A DNA stretch of 64,000 nucleotides from a candidate division WOR-1 bacterium RIFOXYB2_FULL_46_45 (GTDB lineage: Bacteria; Margulisbacteria; WOR-1; XYC2-FULL-46-14), in NCBI GenBank assembly GCA_001771585.1, contig MEUE01000003.1:1-64000 (forward strand). Direction: 5' to 3'. The position numbers were made by a program, and so were the translations under genes. Each line of letters begins with the position of its first letter. Position 1 is the first letter of the stretch. The notes under the pieces are model-generated. The model was given only the letters and a program-made list of their open reading frames with translations, had not been told where the DNA came from and searched no databases. This document shows positions 26,001-36,197 of the stretch, one piece after another.

Positions 26001-27044
26001 TTAAATCGTCTTTTTAGGAGTAATCAATACCTTTTTCAACACATCAATCTCTTCCAATATTTTCCCGGTCCCGTAAGCGACGCAGGAGATCGGATCATCA
26101 ACCACATAGACCGACATGTCGGTCTCCTGGGCCAAATGTTTGTCTAAGCCCCTAAGCAGTGAACCGCCCCCTGCCATGACGATGCCGCGGTCCATAATAT
26201 CGGCGGCCAGCTCCGGCGGGGTTTTTTCCAAAGTGATGCGAACCGCGTCGACAACTGTCGCAACCGGTTCAGCCAGTGCGTCACGGATCTCCGAAGAAGT
26301 TAAAGTCAAAGTTTTGGGAAGTCCGGTCACCAGATCGCGGCCTCTTACTTCTACCGTTCTCTCTTCCGGCAACGGATATGCCGATCCGATATCTATTTTA
26401 ATTTGTTCGGCGGTCCTTTCCCCGATCAGCAAATTATAATTTTTTCTGCAATGGGCAACGATCGCTTCGTCCATCTCATCTCCGGCAACACGGATCGATT
26501 TGGAAACAACGATCCCGCCCAAAGCCAAAACCGCGACTTCGGTGGTTCCTCCCCCGATATCAACAATCATTGATCCCGCCGCTTCCGAAACCGGCAAGTT
26601 GGCTCCAATAGCAGCCGCCATCGGCTCTTCAACCAGGTATGCTTCTCTCGCCCCCGCATGCATGGCCGCGTCAAGGACCGCCCGTTTTTCAACGCCGGTA
26701 ATACCGGACGGAACTCCGACAACGATTCTCGGGCGGACAAAAGCGGAACGGTTGTGGCTCTTATTTATAAAGTGGCGCATCATCATTTCGGTGATCTCAA
26801 AATCGGCAATTACGCCGTCACGCATCGGACGGACCGCGATGATATTGGCCGGAGTGCGGCCGAGCATGCTCTTGGCCTCGTTGCCGATCGCCAGCGCCTT
26901 GTTGGTGTGTTTGTCGATCGCCACCACCGAAGGTTCGCACAGGATGATCCCTTCCCCTCTCGCGAAAACGAGAGTGGTCGCGGTGCCAAGGTCTATGCCA
27001 AGGTCTCTTGAAAAATGACCGAAAACATAATCATAAAGTCCCAT
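26001..27044 (-). CDS. mreB: Rod shape-determining protein MreB
   Basis: Actin-like filament protein that guides lateral wall synthesis. 347 residues. Phosphate motifs [12 protein letters not shown] (about 16-27) and [19 protein letters not shown]; adenosine motif [13 protein letters not shown]. Only 13 bases from the SPOR gene. Confidence 0.97.
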   Translation of the reverse strand: MGLYDYVFGHFSRDLGIDLGTATTLVFARGEGIILCEPSVVAIDKHTNKALAIGNEAKSMLGRTPANIIAVRPMRDGVIADFEITEMMMRHFINKSHNRSAFVRPRIVVGVPSGITGVEKRAVLDAAMHAGAREAYLVEEPMAAAIGANLPVSEAAGSMIVDIGGGTTEVAVLALGGIVVSKSIRVAGDEMDEAIVAHCRKNYNLLIGERTAEQIKIDIGSAYPLPEERTVEVRGRDLVTGLPKTLTLTSSEIRDALAEPVATVVDAVRITLEKTPPELAADIMDRGIVMAGGGSLLRGLDKHLAQETDMSVYVVDDPISCVAYGTGKILEEIDVLKKVLITPKKTI

Positions 27045-27057
27045 TTACTATTCCCCC

Positions 27058-27513
27058 TTATTTTGTTACTACCGCTTCAAAACCGGCCGCTTTAAGCGCG
27101 GAAACGGTTGTGTTGGCGGCGGTGACCCGATAATATTTTCCGTATTTTGTAACCGAAGCGCTGAAACCCTTTGCTTTCAGTTCGGCCGCTTGTTTAGTCG
27201 CATTCTGATGATTGCTGAAAACGCCTACCTGTAAAAGAACTGTCGGCTTGACCACTTTTGCCTTTACCGGTGTCTTTACGGGAGCCGGAACAATTTTAGA
27301 AACTTCCGGTGTCGCTAAAATATCCGTTTCAACTTCAATGCTGATATCGGAAGCGGTGGCTTCCGTTTTCAACTGCGGAGGAATTAAATTCGAAGGGAGT
27401 TTTTTGGTTGGCATCAGCAATTGTTTGCCGACCATAAAACTGATCCAAAAGCTTCCCGCGATTACCGCGATCAAAACGATTACCATTAAAATTTTGCGCA
27501 ACCATTCGGACAT
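27058..27513 (-). CDS. SPOR-domain membrane protein
   Basis: 151 residues: a single N-terminal membrane helix (9-30), a proline-rich linker, and a C-terminal SPOR domain (LLQVGVFSNHQNATKQAAEL) that binds denuded septal glycan. Probably a cell-wall or division accessory protein and first gene of the mre block. TATAAT at 27544-27549 and a hairpin (27529-27542) lie in its leader, which also holds the displaced folC tail. Confidence 0.85.
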   Translation of the reverse strand: MSEWLRKILMVIVLIAVIAGSFWISFMVGKQLLMPTKKLPSNLIPPQLKTEATASDISIEVETDILATPEVSKIVPAPVKTPVKAKVVKPTVLLQVGVFSNHQNATKQAAELKAKGFSASVTKYGKYYRVTAANTTVSALKAAGFEAVVTK

Positions 27514-27557
27514 TTAAATTCCCCCTCTGCCCTTTTAAGGGCTATTATAGGATATTT

Positions 27558-27606
27558 TATTGTAACCCATTTTGAGTACGTCCGCAACCAGAAAAAAAGG
27601 GGAACT
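27558..27606 (-). pseudogene. Displaced 3' end of a folC-like gene
   Basis: On the minus strand this reads S-S-P-F-F-LVADVL-K-M, against G-S-L-F-LVADVL-R-N at the end of intact folC (41195-41240). About 27 of 31 aligned bases match across ACGTCCGCAAC and the following purine tract; a net gain of 3 bases keeps frame. It bounds the left end of the accessory cluster whose right end is folC. Confidence 0.6.
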
Positions 27607-27621
27607 TCTTATAATAAGTCT

Positions 27622-28311
27622 TCATAAGTCTTCGACCAGCCGGAAGCTGAGGATGAGGAAACGAAACTCCGGAAGGTCGTAGTCGTAGAGGTACTCGTCG
27701 TCCTCCTCGGAAAGGAGAACCTTTTTTGTGCCAGCATAATCAGTAGACGTCCATTCAAAATTAGTAATCCGTTTTAATTGACTTCGCAAAGCTCTTACCG
27801 CTATCAACCATTCCTTTTCCGTCGGAAGCCGAAGTTTCTTTCCGGTCTTTTTTCTAGCCCAGGCAATAAAGGCATTAACATCATCCATGTTCACAAAAAC
27901 AATATCCGATAAAGGGGCATTTTCACTTCCAATTATTTCCAAAAGCTTATCAGAGTTATGTCCCGCGGGAGTATATTTTTCCTCCTTCGCGAACAACCTA
28001 AACATCTCTCTTGTAATTTTTCCCGCCATAAATCTAAAATTTTCTCCCGGAACATCAAGCATTCCAAGATCAAGAGAAGTAGCAACCACAAACCGCTCCT
28101 CCAAATACGCTTTCATCGCTCCATTCGCAATCATCTTCCGAACCAGCGGCCGGGAGATCGGCAGGCCAACAGCACGCAGAGCATTAACCATTTCCGGATC
28201 ACCGGCATCGGGATTGCCTTGCAGTCTCTCAAGCAACGCCCTCCCCGCCGCTTCTACCGCCTCCGCGTCTATCTTTATCCCCTCAAACGCTATTAGTTTA
28301 AAATTGATCAT
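27622..28311 (-). CDS. FGE/SUMF1-fold protein without catalytic cysteines
   Basis: 229 residues. The second half matches the formylglycine-generating-enzyme fold: ITREMFRLFAKE, then NMDDVNAFIAWARKKTGKK and LRLPTEKEWLIAVRAL (about 141-175), ending in the family-like FRLV. The cysteines used by active FGE are missing, so a binding role is more likely than catalysis. The N-terminal about 90 residues are unrecognised. It ends the accessory operon that starts at 36959, overlapping the HExxH gene by 4 bases. Such folds often act as sensors or ligand binders in bacterial conflict systems; that is an inference. Confidence 0.65.
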   Translation of the reverse strand: MINFKLIAFEGIKIDAEAVEAAGRALLERLQGNPDAGDPEMVNALRAVGLPISRPLVRKMIANGAMKAYLEERFVVATSLDLGMLDVPGENFRFMAGKITREMFRLFAKEEKYTPAGHNSDKLLEIIGSENAPLSDIVFVNMDDVNAFIAWARKKTGKKLRLPTEKEWLIAVRALRSQLKRITNFEWTSTDYAGTKKVLLSEEDDEYLYDYDLPEFRFLILSFRLVEDL

Positions 28312-29666
28312 TTATTTGTTCCCCCAACCAATTCCCCCGCCCTGGAATACATAATTTCGTCAACGCTCTCGTTCCCCCGCATTATCCTGATCCTGACATC
28401 GTGTTCCAGTTTTTTTCGGGATTCTATCAAAAATTCCCGGGCGTTCCGCCACCCCTCGGGGGAATACTTTTTTAAATAATTAAAAATATTGCTCCAAAAA
28501 GTGACTTCGTACTCTTCTCCCGCCGCGTTCTTATTCTTGCGTTTGATCTCGTCCTCCGCATATAAAGCGATCGTTGAGAAATTAAGCGGGCGGTCAACCA
28601 CCGTAAACTTTGAGTTCTTGACGATCTCAAGGAGCCCTTTTTCCGCCGCCTCAAAATGCCGGCGATAGAGCGTAAGCAAAGAGCCGTTGCCCAAATGGGA
28701 TATTTCTCCCATTACCCCGGCAAAATCAATCTTCCCCTTCTTCATGTGCCTGAAAATCGGCGCCAGGGTCAAAAAAGAAAACGACTTCATTTCCGGAAAG
28801 CTGGAATCGTAAAACCAGCTGTCGGCGATATAAAGAGAGAGCTGGCCAATCCGCTTTTTGGCGCAAATCTTAGCGATCGGGCTGTCAATCCCTTTTCCGG
28901 GGAGCCAGTCGGCAAAAACTTCCTGCAAATCCCCCAAAATATTGGGCCCCAAAATTGAGGCCGCCTGCGCCAAAGCGGAAAAGTAGGATCCGTGATTCAG
29001 CTCATGCCACAAAAGATTGTCGATAAAAGCGGAAATGAGCTTTTTTTCGCCGCCAAACTGCTTCAGGGTATGCTTCCTGATTTTTCCTTCTAAACCGGGA
29101 GAGGGATTGCGCCACTTCTGATAGAAAAGAAACCGGGCGGAATTCTCCCTTAAAAAGATATTCTTGTCCCCCGCCAGCATCGCCGCCATCAACAGATGAC
29201 AGCCGGGAGTTGCCGCCGTTTCGGCCTTGAGATAGTGGACGCGAAAGCCGGAAATTTTTTTAACCTTCGCTTCCCCCAGCAGATAAAACTTCTGCCCACC
29301 GTAAAAACCGCTGCAGAGGCGAAGATTCGATTCCTCTTTTAATAACAAATCGTTGACGGCGGAACAATCACTAACCGCGTAGCGCTTCCCTTTTATTTTC
29401 AGGCGAAAGTCCCGCTCCATACGCTCAAGCTCTTCCACATCAGAGGGGAGAACGTATTCGGAAATCAATTGCCTAACCATTACATCCAAAAGGCCAAGAG
29501 ATAAAGTGGTCAGCTTTTGCTTGAAGGGAATCTTAAGCAGGTGATAACAAAAAGAAATCTGGATCGCCTGCCAATTAAATCCTTCCGGAAGCTTTTTCCC
29601 CCATAGCATAAACTGGATCAAAGCCAGTTTATTTATTTGTCCTTTTATCTCTTCCGCGATACTCAT
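28308..29666 (-). CDS. Putative zinc peptidase-like protein with HExxH
   Basis: 452 residues, not recognised overall. HELNH at residues 221-225 fits the HExxH zinc-peptidase motif, and E249 in LQEVFADW lies where a gluzincin third ligand could be. No signal peptide, so it would act in the cytoplasm. ATG 29666 has AAGGGG six bases upstream, overlapping the stop of the previous gene; an upstream TTG/ATG extension to 29696 is less likely. It may cut a partner when the linked AAA+ ATPase or VWA proteins are triggered, but this is a guess. Confidence 0.5.
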   Translation of the reverse strand: MSIAEEIKGQINKLALIQFMLWGKKLPEGFNWQAIQISFCYHLLKIPFKQKLTTLSLGLLDVMVRQLISEYVLPSDVEELERMERDFRLKIKGKRYAVSDCSAVNDLLLKEESNLRLCSGFYGGQKFYLLGEAKVKKISGFRVHYLKAETAATPGCHLLMAAMLAGDKNIFLRENSARFLFYQKWRNPSPGLEGKIRKHTLKQFGGEKKLISAFIDNLLWHELNHGSYFSALAQAASILGPNILGDLQEVFADWLPGKGIDSPIAKICAKKRIGQLSLYIADSWFYDSSFPEMKSFSFLTLAPIFRHMKKGKIDFAGVMGEISHLGNGSLLTLYRRHFEAAEKGLLEIVKNSKFTVVDRPLNFSTIALYAEDEIKRKNKNAAGEEYEVTFWSNIFNYLKKYSPEGWRNAREFLIESRKKLEHDVRIRIMRGNESVDEIMYSRAGELVGGTNK

Positions 29667-29676
29667 CCATTTCCCC

Positions 29677-30003
29677 TTACGGCTGCAATTGGGCAACCAT
29701 GGCCGCTTCGTCGATTCCGGTTTTTGCCAAAGAATCTATTTCCGGTATGCTCAAAAGCTCGATCTTATCGCCGCTTGACAACAGCAGGTGACCAATCCCT
29801 TCCGGCATTTGGCTTGTCAATTGATTAATCGTCCCCGGATTTGCCAATTCAACCTTGGTCTGCAAATAATCAAAAGTAGTTACTCTGCTTTTTAGCGCTG
29901 CAGGCAAGTTGGCATTGACCATCCTGCTTTCGGTCGGCAAAAGATTGTAGGCCGTTAAAACACCGCCAACTTTTTTAACCCCGACTCCAATCTGTATGTT
30001 CAT
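29677..30003 (-). CDS. Small protein of unknown function in the AAA+ operon
   Basis: 108 residues, no recognised domain, no membrane helix or signal. It has a very strong ribosome site (AAAGGAGGTG) before ATG 30003, so it is probably made in large amounts compared with its neighbours. Sits between the large AAA+ gene and the HExxH gene; a structural or adaptor part is plausible. Confidence 0.7.
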   Translation of the reverse strand: MNIQIGVGVKKVGGVLTAYNLLPTESRMVNANLPAALKSRVTTFDYLQTKVELANPGTINQLTSQMPEGIGHLLLSSGDKIELLSIPEIDSLAKTGIDEAAMVAQLQP

Positions 30004-30027
30004 TTTTCTTTCACCTCCTTTAAAAAA

Positions 30028-33000
30028 TTAATCCAATTTCTCTTCTTCCAAATATTGTGACGCGCCAAAAGACTTTCCCGAAACCGACACTTCAAGCCAT
30101 AACCCGCCTTTTTTTCTTCTGACTTTAAGCAGGGCAACCGCTCCGCCGGCGCCGCTAAACACATCATCGGCAAATGGCCCCCTCTTTTCTTTTATCGCCT
30201 TGTTTAGAAAAACAGCCGCTTTCTCCAATAGCGCTCTATCCCCCAAGAACAACGCAACCGTATCGACGGCTAAAGGATCTACTTCATCCACTTGGCACAC
30301 TTCGAGTTGGTTCGGAGGTGTCGCAAATCGCGCAATTCCTTCCCATTTTTTCAGTTCGGAATTTACGGCCTTGGCCTGATCACTCGTTTGGTTCAGCAAC
30401 TTGTTTATGAAACATAAAAAATTAGCAGGATTGGAAGTCGCCAGCCACTTCTCCGAAAGGCCGGACAAAAACTCTCTCGCCTTTCTTATTTTCTCCACGT
30501 TCCCGGCCCCCTCGATTAACCGCTCGGCGACCAGATTAAACATTCGGTAAACCGCGGTATGTTCGCAGATTTCAGACAGCGCGACAATTGTATTTGCAAG
30601 TTGTAGCGCCAGCTCAAAATCTGCCGGCAGATCCGTTTCAACCAAAGCAGCTACTCCGTCTGCCAAACGCGGCAGGATATTCCCGGCAAAGCTGGAATCT
30701 TCTTTTCCTTTTTTAACTATTTTAGGAACAGCCGGCAATCCCCGTTTTTTAAGCGCATTGGCCGCAATGCCGCTCCAAAAATCGACTTGTTCCGAAGAAA
30801 CCAGCCCCAAAAAATCAACCCCCAAAATTTCATCCAATGAAACGGCGGAAGAATTTTTCCTTCTTCGCAGAGCCCCGGCCAGCGCTTTTTGCCCGCCGGC
30901 TTCAATCTCGGCAATATCCGCGTCAATTTCTTCTTCTGTATACGGCCGTTCTTCCGGTGAAGCCGCCTGCCGGTTTAATTCTCTCTTCACCAATACGGTT
31001 TTCGCCAGGGCTACCGCCGCTTTAAAATCGAGCACACCGGCTTTTCCACTGGCTGTGGAGCGCGCACCTGCCACAGGAGAAGCGTTTAGCGCTTGCCGGA
31101 AAATATCCAGCAAACCGCCGTTGACCGCGACATGCTTTGCTAATCTCTCCGCCAATTTCCCCGCAAAGGGAGTCCCGTTTATTTCTTCAATCAGGGTAAA
31201 AGCTCTCTGCCAGGATTCCTCCGGCAGGATTGACCGGGGCACAACGTCAAATTCTTCGATAAACCGGCCAACCTTTTCTGAAATTTCCGCTTTTTTCCCG
31301 GCGTCATCGGAAGGATTAGCCTCAATTTGACGCGCGAACGAATATCCGCCCATTTGAATATTCAGCGTAAGCGTCCTATTCCCCATTTCAATATTTAAGC
31401 GGCAGTCCTCCTGGCTTAGTAACTTGCGCAAGTATACGTCGGCCGATACCCGCAAAAGGAAATCGGTACCGCTTAAGATCTTCTCAAAATCTTCCACAGT
31501 ACCATTTTCCACTTCTATGCTTCCTTTTGCCGATAATGAAGCGAACAGGGCGGCAGTTTGACCGATATCTTCTTTCTCCGGAACAAATCCCGTCGCCAGA
31601 TTAAGCATCCTCTTTTTCTGCTCTCTCTCCTGTGCATGCCTTTCCGTTTTTGACTTGAGATCATTGCGGACTGGGATATCTATTTCCGCTTCTTCCAGCG
31701 CTCTTAACAACAAGAAATCAAAAACCGGAGCGTCAACCCGCACCATGCCGACAGCATCAAGAACATACTCTTCGACCTCTTCAGCGGATCCCGCCAGTTC
31801 CGCGGCATTTTTTAGATGTCCGCTGAAACAACTGTGTACCCTCTTAAATTCGTCATTCTCCGCCAGATCGGCAAAGGGTATTTCGTCCCAGGCCGGCAAT
31901 CTGTCTGTAATAAATTGTTTTAGATAATCGGTGTCTTCCGCTTTTTTCGCGTCAAAAGCCGCAGGCGGCTTGGCCGGCTTGGTTCCGGCCGGTTTGGCGG
32001 CCGGCGCGGCGGCAGTTTTGGGCTGTTTTGGTACCGGCGATTTGAACCAGTAAACGACCCGGCTCTCTTTTCCATCCTCCCCCTCCTCGATATAAAACCC
32101 CAAATCAACCCTATCGCCAAACCGCTTTTTTAACTCCGCATAACCGCGGAAAAGGGAAAGGTCAAGAGTTAATCCCTTCTTTTTATTCGCTTCAAACAGT
32201 TGTCTGAGAGCTTCCGAATCGGTTGCCCCGCCTTCCGAATAAATCCTAAGCACAGCCAGTTCTTTTTCGGTCAGTTTGCAAGGGACAGCAATCTTAAAAC
32301 CGACGCTGTCGGATTCTATCCCCCATTCGCAGACGGCGTTTACCGCAGCGGCCGCTTTTTGGACTTTTTCAACCAGCGGCTGGCTGCCATTGGCTTTGGC
32401 GGTAAGCAAATCGTAGGTCTCCTGGCGGTTTTTAAAAGTATCGCCAAGGGTAAAGTTAAAAAGGGTCTTTGCGGACATCAGGACCAATCCTTTCGCCACA
32501 GCCTGAACCTGCGCGACAAAATCCGCTTCGGCCTCCTCCGCCTGCAGGTGCATCCCCAGCAATCCGATCCCCTTTGAAAGCGGTGTTCCGCGAAATGAAG
32601 AAAGGACGGCCGGGAGGTTGCCGGAAACTAGTTTTTCTCTGGCCGCAAAGGCCGGTTTTTTTCCGCCGTCGACAATTTTTTCGCCGTTCAGCAGTCTTTT
32701 TATTTCGTCAACCGTCACCGAATAATCGGCAAACATCCTGCTGACGGCAAGCGCCTGTTCGTGGAAGTGGGCCAGCAATTTTCCCGCTTCGCCTTCCTGG
32801 GGAGGAAGGCTGGAAACATCGGCTTCTTCAAGCGCGGTAATATTGACCGCGATTTTTGAACCTTCCAAATAAATCGCGATTTGGGCGTTGGTCCCCGCCT
32901 CGGCCGCCATCAGTTCCTGCGAAAGGCGGTCAACAATCAAGTCATTGAACGTCCGCTCAACGCCCCTTCCCCCTTCGCTCTCAAGATCGCCGACCCGGCT

Positions 33001-35445
33001 TAAGACATACTCAAAAACATCTGTGGCTATTTCAACCCGGCGCCAAAAAAAGCGTTTTTGCTGTTCGATAAATTTTTTGGCGCGGATCTTGAGGATGGCC
33101 GCCGCCATCTTGCGGGAGACCGGGTTAAACGCGTAGATCCCGCCGCCCGATTTGATCCTCCCCAAAAATTCCGGCTTGTATCCCGCCTCCCGGAAACAGC
33201 GTTCGATCGTTTCGGAGTTTTTGCGTTCAATCTCCGCACAATCCTGGTCCGCTCTTCTGGCCGCGGCAAGTTTGCCGGACAAATCCCGGTCAACCGTTTC
33301 CTGTTCCTTAAGCCACCGTTCTATCTCCTCTGTTTCCGGATCCCCGCTCAAAAGCGCCGTGGCATATTCGCCTTCTAGTATGTTCACAATATCTTTATGC
33401 GTTTCAAATTTTGCGGGATGGATCCCGGCCTTCCTCTTTTCAAACTCGCGCGCGGTCTTCTCCCTGTGTTTTTTTAATCTCCTGGCAAAAACATTCGCCC
33501 CTCCGCCTTCGATACTGTCTTTAATCTCCCGGTCTTCCTTTTCCCTTTCGGCAAGCAGTTCTTTAAGTTCGCGGTCTTCAATGTCGTCTTGCGGAAAAAT
33601 CCCCCTTTGAAGATCACCGGTCCTCTCCGCCAAAAACCGGCGGAGTTTTGCCGCCCCGGCGGAAAATTTTTCCGCTTCTTCAAAACGGGCTTCGGTCTGA
33701 AGGCGCTGGCTCTCCGCTTCGCGCTTCTCCGCCAGCGCTTCAACCGCCAGGATGGTCTGCCGGCGGAACTCAAGAAGCTCTTGAAAATCCTCGGCAACGT
33801 TTTCCATCCTCCTGTACACCAGCTTGTCGCTGCCAAGGTTGCTGGTAAAAATAATGACCGCTTCCTTGAAGCTGATTCTCTTGCCGGCCGCCGTCTCAAC
33901 TTCTCCTTCATCCAGCGCCTTCAAAAAAATATCCTGCGCCTTCGGGGTCATCTTCTCAAATTCGTCGATTAAGATGACACAACGCCCGCCGTGATCGGAA
34001 ATCTCTTCAAATTTGCATTTATCGTCGTAACCGATATAGCCGGCTGAAGCCCCGATCAAACGAGAAATTTTCCATTCCTGGTCGTATTCCGGTCCGTTGA
34101 TTACAACCATTGCCGCTTCTCCGCCGAACAGCAAGCGGGCTAGCATTTTGGCGGTTTCGGTCTTTCCGGTTCCGGTCTTCCCCGCGAAAAGCCCGGTAAA
34201 GACCGGCTTCCTCGGATCGGATAATCCAAGGCGCGCGCGCCTGATGCGGGAGGCGATGACGTCCATCACACTGTCCTGGCCGACGATCCGCTTCTTCAGC
34301 TCCGCCGCCAGAGTGTCAAGAAATCTCCGGTCGAGCCGCTCGAAACTTTCGTATGGAAGTCCGGTTAAGATCGAGAGCGCCTCGTAAAGGTCCGGTGTCC
34401 GCAGTTCTGTCTCCTGCTGTCCGCCGGATTTCCGGTCACTTAAATACGCGGAGATCTGTTTTTCAATATGTCCCTGGCATTCCTTTACCGATGTTTCGTC
34501 CCTCTGCCTTAACGCCATGACGTATTCGGAAAATAGTTTTACAAGGGTCGTACAATTCATCCTGTAGCGCATTACCAGAACACTGTTTCTGGTAACCAGG
34601 CGGGCCAGGGCCTGTTCCAGCAGTTTAATCGAACGCGACGGATTATATCCGCACCGGTCGGAAGGAACATACCTGCCGGCAAGTTCAACAATCAAAGCTA
34701 TGATCTGATCGGGAATGACCACGGAAAACGGAAGCGACCTGTATTTGTCCTGGTTTAAAAGCGTTCCCCGATGCTGTCTTAAAATCAGCCTGGTAACGGC
34801 CGGATCCGATTCCGCAATCGGAAGTATCGTCCAGCGCCGGTCAACCGCGGGAATCACCGCCAGATACTTGCGGTGTTCTTCAACAGTTGTCGCAAAGATA
34901 AAATGGCTGTACGGGCGGTTTAACATCGGTTTCATCAATTCAATTATCGGAGAAGAGTCCCCCAATTCGGTCTTGCCCAACAGGTGCGCTTCGTCAACAA
35001 AAATTACGGTGTTGGGAAATTTTTCAAGATAAGCTTCGATTGCCCTGACCTTCGCGGCGGACGGCCCCTTTGCGGCCTTCAGATCCGCGGCATCCATAAA
35101 CAAAAAATCAACGGATGAACCGGATCTGCCGGTAATAATTACCGGATCAACTTCCCCCTGCAAAAAACTTTTCGCCATGGCCTGGGCCAAACAGGTTTTT
35201 CCCGTTCCGGGAAATCCGAGCAACAAGACGTTGGCGTTGCTGTCGGTGGCCAAAATGCACATTATATCGGTGATTTCTTTCTCTCTGGCAATGACATCGG
35301 AAACCTTGGCCAGATTAAATCTCTTTTGAAAAGGGATCAAAAAATCCGGCCTCAATTCCTCTTTTTCGGCATCCTCCGCTCCTTGCGCGGGAGAAACCGG
35401 CGTTACAAGATTGAAAGAAATTAACTTTAAAGAGAGTTTATCCAT
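30028..35445 (-). CDS. Giant double-AAA+ ATPase, ClpA/ClpB-like, with long C-terminal extension
   Basis: 1805 residues, twice the size of ClpB. First AAA module: Walker A GFPGTGKT at 77-84, Walker B TVIFVDEAH at 146-154. Second: GKTGTGKT at 422-429, Walker B VILIDEFEK at 490-498, then FTSNLGSD (sensor 1). About 220 residues of charged coiled coil separate this from the small domain (GYKPEFLGRIKSGGGIYAF). The final about 900 residues are unrecognised, with an Ala/Pro/Lys linker in the middle. The N-terminal Clp double repeat is absent. ATG 35445 overlaps the previous gene by 8 bases. Likely a protein-remodelling motor serving this operon. Confidence 0.8.
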   Translation of the reverse strand: MDKLSLKLISFNLVTPVSPAQGAEDAEKEELRPDFLIPFQKRFNLAKVSDVIAREKEITDIMCILATDSNANVLLLGFPGTGKTCLAQAMAKSFLQGEVDPVIITGRSGSSVDFLFMDAADLKAAKGPSAAKVRAIEAYLEKFPNTVIFVDEAHLLGKTELGDSSPIIELMKPMLNRPYSHFIFATTVEEHRKYLAVIPAVDRRWTILPIAESDPAVTRLILRQHRGTLLNQDKYRSLPFSVVIPDQIIALIVELAGRYVPSDRCGYNPSRSIKLLEQALARLVTRNSVLVMRYRMNCTTLVKLFSEYVMALRQRDETSVKECQGHIEKQISAYLSDRKSGGQQETELRTPDLYEALSILTGLPYESFERLDRRFLDTLAAELKKRIVGQDSVMDVIASRIRRARLGLSDPRKPVFTGLFAGKTGTGKTETAKMLARLLFGGEAAMVVINGPEYDQEWKISRLIGASAGYIGYDDKCKFEEISDHGGRCVILIDEFEKMTPKAQDIFLKALDEGEVETAAGKRISFKEAVIIFTSNLGSDKLVYRRMENVAEDFQELLEFRRQTILAVEALAEKREAESQRLQTEARFEEAEKFSAGAAKLRRFLAERTGDLQRGIFPQDDIEDRELKELLAEREKEDREIKDSIEGGGANVFARRLKKHREKTAREFEKRKAGIHPAKFETHKDIVNILEGEYATALLSGDPETEEIERWLKEQETVDRDLSGKLAAARRADQDCAEIERKNSETIERCFREAGYKPEFLGRIKSGGGIYAFNPVSRKMAAAILKIRAKKFIEQQKRFFWRRVEIATDVFEYVLSRVGDLESEGGRGVERTFNDLIVDRLSQELMAAEAGTNAQIAIYLEGSKIAVNITALEEADVSSLPPQEGEAGKLLAHFHEQALAVSRMFADYSVTVDEIKRLLNGEKIVDGGKKPAFAAREKLVSGNLPAVLSSFRGTPLSKGIGLLGMHLQAEEAEADFVAQVQAVAKGLVLMSAKTLFNFTLGDTFKNRQETYDLLTAKANGSQPLVEKVQKAAAAVNAVCEWGIESDSVGFKIAVPCKLTEKELAVLRIYSEGGATDSEALRQLFEANKKKGLTLDLSLFRGYAELKKRFGDRVDLGFYIEEGEDGKESRVVYWFKSPVPKQPKTAAAPAAKPAGTKPAKPPAAFDAKKAEDTDYLKQFITDRLPAWDEIPFADLAENDEFKRVHSCFSGHLKNAAELAGSAEEVEEYVLDAVGMVRVDAPVFDFLLLRALEEAEIDIPVRNDLKSKTERHAQEREQKKRMLNLATGFVPEKEDIGQTAALFASLSAKGSIEVENGTVEDFEKILSGTDFLLRVSADVYLRKLLSQEDCRLNIEMGNRTLTLNIQMGGYSFARQIEANPSDDAGKKAEISEKVGRFIEEFDVVPRSILPEESWQRAFTLIEEINGTPFAGKLAERLAKHVAVNGGLLDIFRQALNASPVAGARSTASGKAGVLDFKAAVALAKTVLVKRELNRQAASPEERPYTEEEIDADIAEIEAGGQKALAGALRRRKNSSAVSLDEILGVDFLGLVSSEQVDFWSGIAANALKKRGLPAVPKIVKKGKEDSSFAGNILPRLADGVAALVETDLPADFELALQLANTIVALSEICEHTAVYRMFNLVAERLIEGAGNVEKIRKAREFLSGLSEKWLATSNPANFLCFINKLLNQTSDQAKAVNSELKKWEGIARFATPPNQLEVCQVDEVDPLAVDTVALFLGDRALLEKAAVFLNKAIKEKRGPFADDVFSGAGGAVALLKVRRKKGGLWLEVSVSGKSFGASQYLEEEKLD

Positions 35446-36196
35446 TATTAGCTTTCGCTCCCTCTTTTGCTCCCGCCCCGCTAACCGCACCCGAATTATC
35501 ATCATCGTCTTCCGCTCCGCCGGCATGATGGTGCGCCTCTGCATCCAACTCATCGATCCGGTGTTCGAGTTTCCATTTAAGTTTCGCCATATTTTCGGAC
35601 AATTCGCAAAAGCTGTCTCCGGCCCGTATACTATCTTCCAGCACCTTAAGATAATGCGCGTCGTCCGGTTGAATCCCTATTTTCTTGGCCAACAGTTCTT
35701 TTAGCTTTTCCTTTTGCGCGGGATCATTCAATTTGGTCAAGTCGGCCTCTTCAAGCCAGTGTTCAAAGGCATGGGAGATCTCGTGATCGTCCAATTGAAA
35801 GTTATACGCTTCGGTCCCCATCTCTGTTTTCAGTTCAGCGACCAGCTTGTCTATAAAAGTAGCGCCCAATCTTTTAATCTCATCTATTTCAACATCAAAC
35901 TCTTTCATCAACTGTTTCTGGTGCTTGGTTATTCCAACAATTACGCGGGCAAAATTCTGAAAAATAATTTTCTTGGTGTTGCACCAGCCCACGATTAAAG
36001 GCATCGGGTTTAAAGCCGCGGCAAAGAGCACCGGGAAGATCAGCGGAGGGTTGGCGACAAACATCCCGATCAAGCCGCCCAGTTTCCCGGTTAAAACATT
36101 GCCAACCGATATTTGTAAAGAAACACGGGTCCTGCGGTATAAACTCCCGCCTTCAAGTTGAACGCCGATCCTTCTTGCCGATAAAATATTTGCCAT
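35438..36196 (-). CDS. Unknown protein with a membrane hairpin, in the AAA+ operon
   Basis: 252 residues. A hydrophobic stretch (about 38-75) could form one or two membrane segments. The rest is acidic and helical (KLKTEMGTEAYNF, HAFEHWLEEADL), ending in a His- and Asp-rich low-complexity tail. No family recognised. Good ribosome site (AAGGAG). It overlaps the giant AAA+ gene, so the pair are probably made together; it could recruit the ATPase to the membrane. Confidence 0.7.
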   Translation of the reverse strand: MANILSARRIGVQLEGGSLYRRTRVSLQISVGNVLTGKLGGLIGMFVANPPLIFPVLFAAALNPMPLIVGWCNTKKIIFQNFARVIVGITKHQKQLMKEFDVEIDEIKRLGATFIDKLVAELKTEMGTEAYNFQLDDHEISHAFEHWLEEADLTKLNDPAQKEKLKELLAKKIGIQPDDAHYLKVLEDSIRAGDSFCELSENMAKLKWKLEHRIDELDAEAHHHAGGAEDDDDNSGAVSGAGAKEGAKANNG

Positions 36197-36197
36197 T

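Noticed and set aside
27622-28311. FGE-fold protein as target of a diversity-generating retroelement
   Set aside because: No reverse transcriptase and no template/variable repeat pair was found in the window.
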